DNA of 64,000 bases, taken from NCBI RefSeq assembly GCF_037975245.1, contig NC_092571.1, positions 17,481,917 through 17,545,916 on the forward strand, read 5' to 3'. The notes under the pieces are model-generated. The model was not told the origin of the DNA. It was given only the letters and a program-made list of their open reading frames with translations, and ran no database searches. The stretch comes from Apostichopus japonicus (Eukaryota > Echinodermata > Holothuroidea > Aspidochirotida > Stichopodidae). The position numbers were made by a program, and so were the translations under genes. Numbering within the stretch: the first letter of the stretch is position 1; each line of letters begins with the position of its first letter. Below are positions 1 to 13,985 of this stretch, in pieces.

Positions 1-1031
1 ACAAGTTAATCACAGTCAAAAGTAAAAAAAGGATCTTATACTAACATATTCTTTGAAAATGAGGGTAAATTAGAAATTTTAAAATTGGCTCTTCATACAG
101 TCTAGCCAGACTTTCATGTAGACAGTTGGAGTTTAATTAAATGTCCGTAATTAGTCTTTATCTGTATATAGAGGAATACCTTCTCTTCACTGTACCTGAA
201 GGATGTCTCTAGTAATTAAGATAAGACAATAGACCTATTGTCTTCATACATACAGTACTCTACAAGACTCAAACAGACTGGTTTTACTGATGTTGCTCTG
301 CAAGGCTAATTGAACCTTACCAATCCATTGTAAACAGTTAATTATCAAACAATAAAGTCTTAGCATTGGCCTATTGAGCTACTTGAGAATAATCATATAT
401 ATGTGAAAGGAATACATTTCAAATTTCTTTTATGGGCGATAAACTAATATATTTTGCTGTTCTCCCACTATACCTCTACCTCCAATCGACTTTAGGCACC
501 CTCCCTCATCTACCCAAAATATTAAAGCAGTAATTGTCTTACATCTGGGACATAGCTCACTGAAAATCTCCTCGGATGAGAACCGACATGTTTCTTGCAT
601 GAATGAATAGGTACATATTGATGACAGATTAATACCTGTAGGCCTATTATCACCTAGTTAGATGGAACTATCTAACTTGGAAGTCTTTAAGATTTTGTAA
701 CTCCTTGGAATCAAGGTGGTGGTGCATTGTTTAAGTGGCCTTTTTTGTACCATTTTGAAAAAATGTCTGTTTTAAGATCTCTACAACTTATGGTTTCCAC
801 ACAGACTGGCTCACAATAGCATGAAAGCACTGCACACCAACAGTAAGTCTAAGAAGAATACTCCGAGACTAGAAATATTTTGCAGACAGATGGCGGTTCT
901 CCGGTCTTAAAGATACAGCCACGGATATTACAGCAGCCATTTACGACAACAGCCCGTCATTCTTCAAACCCAAAGCAGACACTTGAGGTTTTCACAAGCT
1001 CAGGCAGTAATTCAAGGATGTGAAATTGTGG
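1..1031 (+). other. Upstream region / probable 5' UTR of the plus-strand gene
   Basis: No coding exon is recognisable here. The last ~150 bases are less AT-rich than the rest and probably belong to the 5' UTR or first exon of the gene that starts at 1032. An in-frame TAA at 1008-1010 closes the reading frame upstream of the chosen ATG. A possible splice acceptor (ending CAG near 1006) cannot be excluded, so the exon's 5' boundary is open. I see no clear TATA box. Confidence 0.4.
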
Positions 1032-1374
1032 ATGGCTGCCAAGCAAACTTTATCCAGCAAGAGAGGTCCCCCCGCCCCTCTCAGCAGTTCCAGTTCTTCG
1101 TCAGAGGGCGAGGGGTCAGACCACGAGGATGTGCCTCCTTCGCCATGTAGCAGCACGGCTAGTGGACCCACTTACGAGAGACCCCCCGGTTTCCAATTCC
1201 ACGGGCAAGAAATTGTCGCGACCAAACCGAGAAATGTCTCGACCAAATCTGGGGCCAAATTAAAGAAACGGATCAAGCGACATCCTGTCGAAAATGGGTC
1301 GTTACGACAAGGCCTGAATCGGGAAGACGAGATTACACTCGCATCGGCAGCATCCAAACCAAAGACCAAGAAAG
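1032..1374 (+). CDS. Exon 1 of candidate TEAD-binding cofactor (disordered N-terminal region)
   Basis: The first ATG after the in-frame stop at 1008-1010 is at 1032 (MAAKQTL...), with G at +4. The exon ends before a donor GTAGGT at 1375 and leaves phase 1, which fits the acceptor at 21287. It encodes about 114 residues: a poly-Ser run (residues ~18-25), an acidic EGEGSDHED patch, a Pro/Ser stretch, an aromatic segment PPGFQFHGQEI around residue 53, and a basic stretch (KLKKRIKRH, ~residues 75-83) that could be a nuclear localisation signal. It is probably intrinsically disordered. I do not recognise a named domain in this exon. The family is uncertain; only the motifs in exons 2 and 3 suggest a role. 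The reading frame, sharp composition change and phase match support a real exon. Confidence 0.75.
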
Positions 1375-3592
1375 GTAGGTCATACTGATTCTTCTTGATG
1401 GGGTCAGAGGTGAAAGAGAGAGGAAGAGGGTGGGGGGGGGGGGAGGGGAGCAGTGTGATTGATCAAGGAGGGAAAGGAATTGCTACATTTGTGAGTCATG
1501 TCAAGTCAGTTTTGCTACCGAAATCCAAAACGTGGCAAAATTAAGACATCAGCTACCTCAGAGACTTGCTAGTCAAACAGTTGAATATTCCTGTTTAGAC
1601 CACTAATATGCAGTCTTTCATGATATTAAAGAGAAAGTGCTATGGAAGCATCCGGTTGGGACAATAAGGCTTGAGCAGTATTACACAATTTTAGCCACTT
1701 GCTTTCAAAATGGAAGTGCTTAAAAATTCTACTTGATAGCTAAGTTTAAGTAACCACAGTTGGTATTTCCTGAATTACAGCACCTGTAGGTCAGTTTACT
1801 GTAATAGCTTACTGGAGCAGCCTAGTGATATATTTGCTGAAAATAAGCAGGAACATACAGGAATAAATGGTACAGAAGGTACACAAGTCTTGCCAAATGT
1901 TGAAGTAACATTTGTTATTGGACTTATCATGTGTTTATCCTCTCAACTGGCAGAAAATGCAAGTTCCTTTTATTCTACTGGCAAACATAACCTGCCCCCC
2001 CCCCCTCTGCTATGTCTAAAGGAAGTGTAGGGTGAAGGGTTAAATATCTTTGGCAGGGATGAAACAAGTGGCAAGAGTTGTGATGGCTGAAAGGTTTACA
2101 AAAGTTGATATAATAACTAGAGTCTGCCTTTGACATAGTTAAAACCCCCTTCATGAATGTCTGTTCTTTATTTCCATTCTGTACAGTATGTATCATGCAA
2201 TACTTTATGTATAAAGACACATAGTATGTACAGCTTATTAAGTTATTTCTCTATGCCCTAGATGTACTACTATACATGCTGTTGCAAGAATTAATGCCAA
2301 ACCAGTGGGGGGAAGAAAGAAAAAAGAATTCTGCTTAATATTTGTCTTGAATCACCTTCTGTCTTACTGTATACAGTATAATTGTAAATTTTTCTGCCTT
2401 GCTCCATTCGTGAAATCATCCTTAACTCTTGCAATAAGTGTGGAATCATTTTCAGTTTCAATATCAGGGCATCTCGCCCGAGATTAAATCCCAAAGTTTC
2501 CAGGGCTCGCTCAATTAGTGTGGTGGCTTTGTACAGTTTAGTACTTATATACTGTAGTTCTGAACTCTTGTGTTTTCATGACATTCATGAATTGCGGGAA
2601 TGTCTGTTCTCCTGGGAATAAATGTCAATCAGCGACGGTAAAATGTCTTTATGAAAAAAAAAATCTCGAAAATAGATCCCCGAAACCCCAACTGGCCACG
2701 ACAATGACGAGTTGGGATTAGGATTGCTTCAATTCATCTGTTATCAGAAGATACATGTCGGTAGTACTCAAATCTTGGCCGCTGTTGCAAGCAAGCAGCA
2801 ATATATCCGAAATGATATGGACATTACTGTATTACTGTGTTTGGTGTAGAGCTCAGTAAGTGCATATGTTATAGTAGGCACAGTACAGTATAAAATGTGA
2901 TATTACATTTTCTTGCTAGAATGTTCTGCAATAAACAGATTAAGTGAGCAGCCTACAGGTTTTGGCGGCCATGTAATATTAGTATGTAATGAATAAATGG
3001 TATAGTACTGTAGATATGAAGGGAAAATTATAGAGAGAGAGTTTGTAGGCTGGATTCTGGAACTAAAATGTGAATTATGCAAATTATTAAAATATATATA
3101 TATATATATTCAAAATTCAAAATTTAACTGCACAAATTGCATTTATAAATGCACTCCAGATGATCAATGAATGAATGTGGTAAAAATTTTGAATCTGTTC
3201 AGGGCTGTTTTTGTATGTCTGATTAAATTTGGTCAATGGAAAAAGAATCATGTGTTTCATCTGCTCAATCCCAGTAACGTGAAAGCAAAAGGAAATTTAT
3301 GACACAAACACATTAAGCTCGCGCCTAGTCATACAAAATACTAGACTTTAGACTTGCCTTAAAATAGATGAAAATATCAGTCAATGTCAGTCAGGTCAGT
3401 AAGTTATAATTCTTCTTGAATTTTCTCAATTAATCATTGTAATTATCCTTCTCCCGCATAAGCTCTTTGTTTCTTATTATTTGTTGTTTTTTACAATTTC
3501 TTTTTTCATCTTGTAATCCTATACGGCTGCCATTGATATATCGTCAGGAGCGAGGATGATTACCTCCCAACCTTTTCCACTTTATGAGCATG

Positions 3593-3606
3593 GTTGCCGT
3601 GGCAAC
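3593..3606. promoter_or_regulatory. RFX X-box-like palindrome in intron 1
   Basis: GTTGCCGTGGCAAC is two half-sites, GTTGCC and GGCAAC, spaced by two bases. It matches the X-box consensus bound by RFX transcription factors. A second copy, GTTGCCGTGGTAAC, lies at 8418-8431. Sequence match only; a site of this length can occur by chance. Confidence 0.35.
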
Positions 3607-6372
3607 ATATCTTCCCAATCTTGTATGTCACTGTGTGATGAAGCAACTAATGGATTTAAATTCAGAAAGACTATAACACAATCCGACCGTGCATGCGGTA
3701 ATACTCTAATACAAATTATTCCTTTTGAAGTTTTTGATGAAAAATTAACGAAACGAACAGTTGGGGGACATTTCGGTGATGAATTTTTCATCTGCCCCGC
3801 AGTTTGATGAATAACTTCATTAACGAAACGTCTGTGAACTAGGTTGAATTGGCTTTGGAATATCGCTTGCAGCAAACTCTTTCATTACAATCGAGGTGGT
3901 TGGCACAGTTTTAAGTCAAAAGGGGCAGTAAGAGGGGTACAGTTAAGACTTCTATAATATTACATGATTAAATGTATTTCTTTCTGAGGTCTAGCCATAA
4001 TTGCATAGAACGATGTTATGCTGTTGGAAAATTTGTATCCTCCTCCCCCTCCCCACTCCCCCACCCTGCCTTCCCTTTCAAGACGTCATGGAGGGGTAAG
4101 CCACATTTCCCGCCACTCAAAAGTTTTCGTGGTCGTATCTGAACCAAAACAGTTGTTTCCAAGTCACAGAGTGTAGAAGTACTGGAGATTTGTTTCCATT
4201 TCATAATGTATGTATTCAAGAATATTAGTCTAAACTAAAAGACAACTCGGGTCCAAATAAGAATGTTTTGGACTGAACTACGATGTGCTGTGTAAGTACT
4301 ACTAATAAGGGCAAGACTCTCATCTGACAAGTTTTTGCCATCTCCTTACAACCATGCCTTAGTTTACCAACAGTTTGATACTTTTTTGCTCACGACCTGT
4401 CTCCTCACAAAAACTGCACTCTGGCTGTCTTGTGTTAAGATTAACTCAGATACAAACCGTTTAGCATGGTTGGAAAAAAAGCAAATACAAATACACTGAG
4501 AAGTGTATGCTTACAAAGTTACTTTATAGTTACTAAGTACTGTGAGACAAACTTGTGTTTAATAGGATATTACTGTACATAATGAGCAAACTTTAAAAAG
4601 CTACTTTCATCATTGTAGCATAAATTATTGCAAAATCTTAGAAACTGTAAATTGTGTTAAATGTTAAACAGATTGCATAAATATATACAATTGATGTATG
4701 TGATGATTTTTATGGAGTAAAAAGGCTCCCAGAGAATAGATAATTTCCCTTGCTTGTCTGTTGTATATATAGTTTGGGCACTTATTTGCATTCCCTGTTG
4801 ACTGAAAAATCTCATGGAGGAAAGAACTTATTGAGCACTGTACCTTCAATCTTATCTGTCTGTCTGTCTGTCTGTGGTACTGACAAGTCTTAAGTTTCCA
4901 GTGGATATTCTGCAATTTTCTGAAATTTGCTTCTTGGAACGGGAGATGTTCATGAATTATGCATAAGTGTTAAAGACAGATATTGGTTACACATTTGTGA
5001 TGCACAGTGATAGAGCTAACTTTGTCATTCTCGAATCGATGATCGGTAACCTGAAGGGATTGAGAAATCTGTGCAGGGGTTTACGGATCCAAAGTATTCT
5101 GGATATTTAAATCAACACTCAGAGCTTTCTCTTTGCCCTTTTGGCCTTGAGGTAGCTGGTTGCCATCGGTTACCATATTTTTTACTTCTCACCAGATTCA
5201 CTTAGTTACTTGTCCAATGTGTTACTCAATGTTAACTGAAGAGACACAATGTAGTATTGTAGTAAGTACTTTAGCTTGTAGTGTTAAGGACAGCTAAGGC
5301 TTCTTTCCCAATCATTTGAAAAGTCAAGTGAGATGGCAAAAGTCAAGTCTAGGCAAGGTACTTTTGAAGAAAATTATAATTTTTAAGAAAATCTGGAGAT
5401 AGAGACCTCAGTCCCCCACATCAAGTCTGTGATCATATGATCATGAGGATGTTACATCGACAGGGTATCACACAATCGCTCGGAGTGAACAAATTCCAAA
5501 CGTGATCTAACCCTAGGCAAGGTATCGTGCTGCCATGATGAAAGCATCGCGTTCTTCAAGGCAGCGTGTTGGAAAACCAGGAACAGTAGTATAGAAAGAG
5601 TTCTAAGAATGTAAAATCCATATCTGCACAAGTTTGCTCAGCATACATACCACGAAGACAAAATACATCAATAAACATCCTAATAGACAGAGGTGCATCC
5701 TGAAAGAAAAATTGATTCATAATTGCGCCATATTTGAGAGCAACATAGAACAATAGTGAAGACAGCCACAGAGGGAGATCCATGCATGGAGTGGAGAGTT
5801 GGTCCATTGTTTCACTCTTAGTAAACAATAAAGAGAAGTCCAAATTCAAGTCTTGAAACTAATAGTGTAAACAATTATGTAAAGGATAGTTGAGTTTACT
5901 GTAAGTCACTTAGTGAGTGAGTTTCATGCTACTATTAACTACAGGAATCACAAAGCGCATATAGTTTTACTCAATAGCAATTCATTTTACATATATGCAC
6001 AAATATGATACTGCAGAGATTCTGCCCCACCGCTATGAACTGCCCTATAAATAGCACTATAGGTGTCACAACTAGCAATCCATTGTTGATTCCTGGAATA
6101 GATGTATACAGGAGATACATAAGATAACATTATGACATAAGACTATGTGACTAAATTTTTATCCCCACATTTCACACGAAAATGCACTAAAAAAAGACAC
6201 CAATTTGTGACATGAAATGACCACCAAATTGGACCTATACTACTGCTTTAAGGTTGCCAAAATACAGACCTCTCCTGATTGAAATCTATAGACATGACAT
6301 GACTCTACCTAATATCAAATGATGAGACGTGTGAACTTGCAGAGAAGAAAAATATGGACCACCAAATGTGTG

Positions 6373-7503
6373 ATGATGTTCGTAACGGGCGGTGTCTATA
6401 TATGTTACGAACATCATATGCCTCAGAATATCCCTGAGAACAAGATCATTTCCATTTAAACAGGTATGACTGTATAGCATTCACTCCCAACTACTAAACA
6501 GGGGGACAAATATTATTGGGGACCGTGCATATTTTGCGTAGCAGTAACTCACTCAATGATGTTCGTAACGGTGTCTAGTCTGTTACGAACATCATCGCTT
6601 GTTGCAATGCTATTTAAATTCCTCCACACAGATACAGAAGGGGTGTATATATTTTTAATATGTACCACCTATTGTGGTCTCCTGAATAACATTGCAAAAT
6701 TGGTACATGAAAGCCATGCATGTTACATACGAGTGACTTTGGTTGTGGTGTCTAATGACAAACCATGCATTGTGTCTTGTTACGAACATCATCCATTTTG
6801 GAATACTGTTGAGAAATTCATCTCAACTCATTCATTTGGAGGCACCCATTGCATCCCTCAATATTCTCTATTGGTTCATTCCAATTGCCACCATTTCAGT
6901 GCTGCAGAAACAATGTTCACGTTATGAGTATGATGTTCGTAACGGTGTCATCTTGTCAATGTGATCATAATGTACTATAGATGAATTTTGCAGGTGATTG
7001 CCCAAGGTTGATGGACTGTATTGAGATATTTGACTTTGGTATGATGTCGGAATCATTGCTAAATATAAACTAGATGTTAGGCCCCATCAAAATCCCACAA
7101 AACTGGCAACTGGGGGAGAGCAAACCATGCATGGTGTCTTGTTACGAACATCATCAATGCTGGAATACCGCTGGGAAAAATATCTCAACTCAATGATTTG
7201 GCGGCACCATATTGCTTCCCTCAGTAGGATGAGAGTAATGTGCTCAAAATGGGTTGGTATAATCCCATTGCTACCCCTTCCAGTGCTGCAGAAAAAATGT
7301 GCAAGTTATGTGGATGATGTTTGTAACGGTGTCAACTTGTCACGATGATTGTGATGTACTATAAATGCAGGTGACTTTCTAATGTTGATGGGGATATTTG
7401 AAGTAAGTATGGCTTCAACATCAAATCCCAAAAACATGGTTATATTCGGACAGGAAACCACACAGTGAGAGCTCCATGAAAGACACCATGTTACAAACAT
7501 CAT
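6373..7503. repeat. Diverged ~370 bp tandem array with recurring 14-nt inverted motif
   Basis: The core ATGATGTTCGTAAC occurs at 6373, 6556, 6930 and, as TTTGTAAC, at 7314. Its reverse complement GTTACGAACATCAT occurs at 6404, 6582, 6779, 7141 and, with one change, at 7490. At 6373/6404 and 6556/6582 the two orientations form short hairpins. The segments 6779-6943 and 7141-7327 are visibly homologous inside (shared CTGGAATAC-like, GGCACC and GTGCTGCAGAAA blocks), with a spacing of about 360-385 bp. This could be a tandemly amplified inverted-repeat element of MITE type. I see no coding potential. Confidence 0.75.
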
Positions 7504-8417
7504 TCACTCAGAGCAAACCTGGACCATGAATTTCAGTTGTAATTTTCTCAACTGTCTGAAGTCCAGTTATCTTCTGCTTTTCAATTTTATGTTCACAAGT
7601 TAGTAGAGTTACAAATAAACTTGGTAGTTGTAGTATTTGAGTTATTTCATTTTTTAGGTGTTATGTCACAATTCCTGTTGCAGTCTCATATTTGTGCTTG
7701 TATAACACAGTGCAGTGGAGATTTTTTTGCACCCAACACAGTTGCAACTTGCAACAAGCTGGTGTTTTGTTCAATCACATGATGGCTATAACATACTGTA
7801 GCTCTAAATGATATGAAACTTCATCACTTTTCAGATTGATAGCTTGAAAAGGAAGAGGGTGATGGGTGTTGACCCATCAGAGGAGAGTCAAAGGGAGTAC
7901 CCAGTGCTAAATAGTCTTTAGTAGAATCTAGACAGGTACAGTACTGTACAAGTATTGCCGAGAGGATGGTATGCAGTTTTCATATTACCATATGTACACA
8001 TTAACATTTACAATTTCGAGGAAGCAATAAACCTTGCGCTAGATCGTGATACGTGGCGGAGGTTAATCACTGAGCATGTCGGATAGACGAGACTCAACTT
8101 ACTACTACTACTACTAACATGCCAAATCGAATGAATAAACGCCAAATAATGTACAGTATCTGCATACATGATTCATCGCATGTACGATGTAGTGTACAGA
8201 ACTCTCGTCTTCCTAACCACATGTACATCCTTCATCAAATCGATTCCTCACCTGAGATGTTCAAATCTTGGTATTCTGAGTCTGAGAGAAAACCTCAAGA
8301 AGAGGCCGTTTAATGACGAGTTGCTCACTACCAATCTAATACTAATTACACAATACTAGGAAGCAAACCAATCAATAAAAAGCTTTTATCCTGCAAAACA
8401 GAGCACAAATACAAGCT

Positions 8418-8431
8418 GTTGCCGTGGTAAC
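8418..8431. promoter_or_regulatory. Second RFX X-box-like site in intron 1
   Basis: GTTGCCGTGGTAAC matches the RFX X-box consensus with a two-base spacer. It is in the same intron as the site at 3593. Function is inferred from the match alone. Confidence 0.3.
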
Positions 8432-10099
8432 TGTTGTACAGTGTAGCATGCACAGTTAAATTTTCATTCGATGAAAGAGCTGTCATCTGTCTCAAGTATC
8501 AATAAAGTGTGTTTGTTAATTTGTTGACAATCTTTTAATATTGGAAAGCTCTTCAAAATTGCCTTTTTGTTTGGTAAAAGAAGACAGGCAAGTTATATGG
8601 TGGTACTGCATGTATTCGACAAGTCATGTGATCTGGACATCCAAAGTTGCTTAAACAAGCAAAGTTCTACATTTATGCTGCAGTTTGGAGCGATTAATTT
8701 AATATCTGGTATTGCATACTGCAATATGCTGTGCAAAGGCAAAGGTGTACAGTATATATAGCAGTGCTGTCTGCAACATTGTCCTTTTCTTCAGAATGGG
8801 AAACTAAATTTATGAACCTCAAATCTGTTACATTAAATGAAACTTGCAACATTTTTCACAGTTGGCTGGTATAGTTTACAGTATAGTATTTCCCATTTAA
8901 AGCTTTCCATTTACTGTATGCTGCTTAAAGGTTTTAAAGATGCTGGTCCAGTTCGAACAATAGATCGATCCAATGTACAGATCACAAATTTTGATGATGA
9001 ATATTCAATGGCAGCCATTGTTACCAAACAGACATATTGAATGCGATATGAATATTCATGACTAAAGTAGCATCTTGCCTTATTACCACAGTTAGGATTA
9101 ATTTAAGGAAATATCCTTTAGAAAAAAAGTTTACTTCCCTAAACAAAAGAACAAACTTCCTACTCACATGTCTTTAACGATGAAGAAGGCTTGTGAGTCC
9201 TAGCGAGGGTGTTAATAATTGGGTGAGTATTTCAGCTAGTTACTGTAGGGACAATCTTCCATTGCTAATACCACTGTTATGTATACTGAACTCTCCTATA
9301 ATGCTTCAAAGCACTTGTACTGACAGTTCGAACAGTGCTGAGTGGTACTTAATTCATTCAATTATTAACTGCAAAGTCCCCAAATAACTTTCTCCAATTT
9401 TGTGAATGGATCTTTTTTGATGAAAAACGAAAAATTTGTTCACAATTAGTCTTGTATACAAAGTTATTCAAGTAAGTTTTAAAAGTAAGTTTTTCTGAAA
9501 AATATTGATTAGATTTATCAGTGACAGTTATCCATTTTACTGTGCTATTCTGTACTGTATGTACACAGGCCTCAGTCTATGCAGAATATGCTGCCTATTT
9601 TACTGTTCTATATAATGTAATTTGTAACTTAAAAACAGGGACTAGCAACTCGCAAGACAAAAGGGTGGTGCCAAGGACGCCAGTGACAATATTATGACAC
9701 ATTATGACATTTTACTAAGATACTATTAACAAAGGCATAGTAACTATTTGTCAGCTGAGCAGCTGGTGACCTAACCCTGGTTTTTAAGGTGTTCCCCATT
9801 AATACCGAAGCGAAGTCATCCTACTACACACTCATAGAAACAACGTTAACATCTTGCCGGCATAATTCAATCAATTTCCGAGCACATCTATCGCAGAGCT
9901 CAACAAACGCCCCACCCATAAAAGCCTGTGTTTTCTACTCGGCTTCATTTCCGCTTGGTTTCTAATGAGATATTTCTTTTGACTGTGTAAATGGAAGTCT
10001 TCTTCGATCACCAAAGTTATGTTGAATTTCGTCAATGTCATTATGAATCATACTTTGGCCATTGCTCTGCGTAGTATTCTGGTATATATAAATGAAAAT

Positions 10100-10160
10100 C
10101 GTATATATATATATATATACATTTATATATATATACAGTATATATATATATATATATACA
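10100..10160. repeat. TA-rich microsatellite
   Basis: Runs of (TA)n are interrupted by CATT and CAG. There is no coding potential beyond low-complexity Tyr/Ile frames. Confidence 0.85.
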
Positions 10161-12417
10161 TATTTTTTTTAAAAAGCTTTTAATAAATGCTGTAAATTGC
10201 CAATATTCCAGGGTATTTTGCTCCTTTTTTCGGGGCAAGGAGAATCGGCAGTACTTGGGCAATTAAAGACAATTTAAAACGCAGTGTCTTATATGGGGAA
10301 AAAAATTGTTAGTTTAAGAATGCGATGATAATCTTACTGACGTTACTGTGTAAACTATTTTAAAGATGACTTCATTTCAGTAACTGGCTTTTAATCAGTC
10401 CAACAGTATTTTGATGGACTAAAAATGGGTCATTCCTATTATTTTCCTATTTTACAAAATTTCATGATTTCGTTTATGGTTACTAACATGGGCTATCATG
10501 TGAGTAGATTATTCGATCTACCTGTGCGGTTTGTTATGGTATCTTAAATCTTTTGTATGCACTAGTGTGTTTGTATGTTTGTTTGTTACCTAATTATTAC
10601 AACTACTGTCGTTCATTAATTCCGTGTTTCCAATTACTACAGATCCAAGGCCGAAATGTCCCAGAATATGACTTTGGTATCATTAAAAGCTTAAATATAT
10701 ACTTCACAGTGTACTGTAGTACAGTACATTAGGTTTAGACATTCACGGCCATTATCTTCTTTTTTTTTTTATTGACGTAGGCAACAGGATTCAGAAGCTG
10801 CATTTAGAAGAAAAAGTGCAGTAGGGCATCAACAATGAATGATAGGGCATACAAGGGAAATGCTTTCGTGTAGCAGTGTGTACTGTAGGCTTGTGTGGCA
10901 TATGAATGGCAGTTAAACTGCATCAAAGTACAGGTCACTTGAACAGTGGTAAAATGTGTGTATCATAAAATGGAAATTAGGAGGGACATTAGGGGTTTTC
11001 CTTTTTCAAAGACGGTCTATAGGCCTCAACAAAAGAAAAGTTTCATTAACCTCCAGGATGTATTGGCTGGTGGATAATCCATCAACTTTTACTGAGTCCT
11101 GAATACTTTTGAAGAAAAAAAAAAATAGTTAAGAAGATCTTTTGCATTTAACTTGCTCTGAGAGTGTTGATAGTACTTTCCTTTGAATGATCTGTAACCT
11201 GTGAAAAACATCCAAATTGAATTTCGAAAAATAAAATATAAGAAAAATCAAACATTTGTATGGGCCTTTCATATTAGCTTGACTTAAAAATATAGTATAT
11301 ATATTTACTCTAGTTTAAGTAGTTCAAACTAGAAATATCCAAATTCAATCAAACTGTGCATTCTAGTGTGATATAAACACTGTAATAAATACACACTGTA
11401 ATAAACACAAGAGAAATTGTGATTTATCAGTGTCTGAAATATTCATGATCTTTGTTTATATAGCAGATTCAGAAGATGGGATAAGGTAATCATTTTTTTT
11501 TTCCGTCTGCTTATCATTAAAAGCAGATGTTATTGTCTCTTGTCAAAACATTCCCGTCATTCACAATGCAATGTACCAATTGCCATATTATGGATTTACC
11601 CAATATTTGTTTGTAGGAATTTTAAATTCTATCAGAGATGTCTGAAATAATATGTGCTTATCAATATGCATGAAACACTTGCATTTTGTGTGTCAATAAT
11701 GTTTTAGTACAAATTTGTGGTTTGACAGTAAACTAATATTTTATGATGCAGTAATAATACAACGACAACGTAATCTTATATGCAATCCGGAAATAAAATA
11801 AATTAGTTTTTTAGATAATCGCTTTCAGAGGTAAGACAGACGAGTGCAATTTTCTTCCAAACTGTAATTTGCTGCTTGTTGTTGTCAAGAAAATTTGCGG
11901 TAATGATTATTTAAAGCACTTTAGAAAAGTGCTCTGTCCATTAATAATTAACAGAGTACTGCTTGAAAGTCGTATAGCTCCGCTCAATTAGACTCCATGG
12001 TTGTTCTCTGCCATCGAACCTCGCTTGAAACATTTTTGTTTGCGTGCACGAAGTCATCGAAGGCCGTACGTATGTATATATATATATACGCTTCTACAAT
12101 TCCCTCTGGCTCTGGAAATATTTGCATTACAGAGCATCTTCAATATTTTTTGAGAGGCGGCTAAACTCCAGAGGCGGGTTGAAGTCGAGGAATTATATCA
12201 GAAAAACAAATCGTCGAGATGATAACTGTCATCTTCGAGCGACTTGGGAAAGTCAGCGATGCCGCATATTGCCGATCGCTTTGACAGGTCATGTCAACAG
12301 AGAATTGTGCATGGCATTTAGGAAGTGCAAATATTCTCACCCAAGATGCAAACAAAAGTCAATTTAATATCTGTATGTATTTGTAATAGTAACTGCCATA
12401 CAGCATATAGGTGTGAT

Positions 12418-13052
12418 CAGTTCTTGAAGTAATATGTAACTTTAATATGTCTGTCATTGAAATCTGGAGTACTTTACAGTACATAAGGGAGAATAGAAAA
12501 TCATACCAAAAAAGTAAGACTTTTTTTTCTCACTTTGCGGTATTTGGAAACTTGATAGTAATATGCAAGTTTAATAGGTCTGTCCTTGAAATCTGGAGTA
12601 CCTGTACAGTACATAGGGGAGAATAGTAAAATTTACGAAAAATTTAGATTTTTTTTCTCTTTACAGTATGTGGAAACTTGAAGTAATATGCAACTTTAAT
12701 AGGTCTGTCGTTGAAGTCTGGATTACCTGTAGGGGAGAATAGTAAATTTTACGAAAAATTTAGAATATTTGTTCACATTACAGTATGGAAACTTGAAGTA
12801 ATATGCAACTTTAATAGGTCTGTCATTGAAGTCTGGAGTACCTGTACAGCACATAGGGGAGAATAGTAAATTTTACCAAAAAGTAGAATTTTTTTCCACT
12901 TTACAGTATGTGGAAACTGTCTTGAAGTAATATGCAACTTAAATAAGTCCGTTGAAATCTGGAGTACATTACAGTACATAGGGGAGAATAGTAAATCATA
13001 CAAAAAAGACTAATCATACAAAAAAAACTAATCAGTGTGTGGAAACTTGCAA
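12418..13052. repeat. ~125 bp tandem repeat, about five copies
   Basis: Five recurrences of blocks such as GGGGAGAATAGTAAA, CTTGAAGTAATATGCAAC and GTCTGGAGTACCTGTACAG are spaced 115-130 bp apart with substitutions and small indels. Open frames inside it are by-products of the repeat. The array ends about 260 bp before the LTR element. Confidence 0.85.
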
Positions 13053-13311
13053 CTTAGTGCATGAAAATAACATAAATTTATACATACAGTACATTACCTG
13101 ATGGGAGGGTGTTTCGTATGTGGTATCTATGCTCAACACTACCGTAGATACTGTTAATTGTCCAGTGTGTCTTTAGTGATAGATTTTTTCCCCACATATA
13201 TACAGTATGTACAGCTAGTTATTGCCTGCAGTTGTGAATGAGAAACGTTGCCATAGTCATGTGAAGGAAGGGTGCTTGGTGAGTTAAAATATTTTATAAC
13301 TACCATAATGG
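13053..13311. other. Unique-looking intronic spacer before the LTR element
   Basis: AT-rich sequence with no recognisable feature. The bases CACT at its right border (13312-13315) form the target-site duplication of the adjacent element. Confidence 0.5.
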
Positions 13312-13315
13312 CACT

Positions 13316-13976
13316 TGTTATGATGTAGCATGTTACTTTAAAGGTTAACTACGCTAATTGATGTTATGCAATTCTTTAATGGTGTATTATAATGCTAATT
13401 TGTAAACGTAAAGCACAATCAGTGCAGTTCTAAGCTACGGTCGAGTAACCTCACCGAATGCCATATATATTAGTTTTCAAGGAGTGGCTCGGTCTCTTCT
13501 CCCAGTGGCACCAACCTATACGTCACGCCACGTATCACAACGATGTCTGCATAGCCCTTACAAAACCTACCTTTTCCGTTCCGGCCTTTCTTCACCATGT
13601 CAACCACGCTGTGTGTGACTTACTCTTAACTCTCTTTTGGATACCATTCTTCTGAACTTATTATTTACCTTACCTGGTCCTGTTCTCTATACCGGAGCTG
13701 TTATTTATACGAAAAGCGCCTTCCGGAATCTTCCAGACACACCCGCACTCCGGTTACAGACTACCCTGGGATTTGACACCCCGACGGAGAGCCCAGCGGT
13801 AGCGAGGTACCTTGCGTGCGCGCTAAGTTAACTTTAAGTATTAAGGTATGTGTATTTATGCTAAGTTATATATTTTTGTTACCAAGAGACACGCATTAGA
13901 TTCTTTTAAAACAAAACCTATCTAACCTACTTTATTGTGTTCGTTTCCCAAACCATGATATCTGGACTTCGTAACA
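13316..13976 (+). repeat. 5' LTR
   Basis: 661 bp, TG...CA ended, and a direct copy of 18909-19569. The small open frames inside it occur identically in both LTRs and are not genes. It presumably carries the element's promoter and polyadenylation signals. Confidence 0.95.
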
Positions 13977-13985
13977 GATATTATT

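Noticed and set aside
13458-13831. Open frames of 64-65 codons repeated exactly at 19051-19424
   Set aside because: They are the same positions of the two LTRs and have no recognisable protein features.
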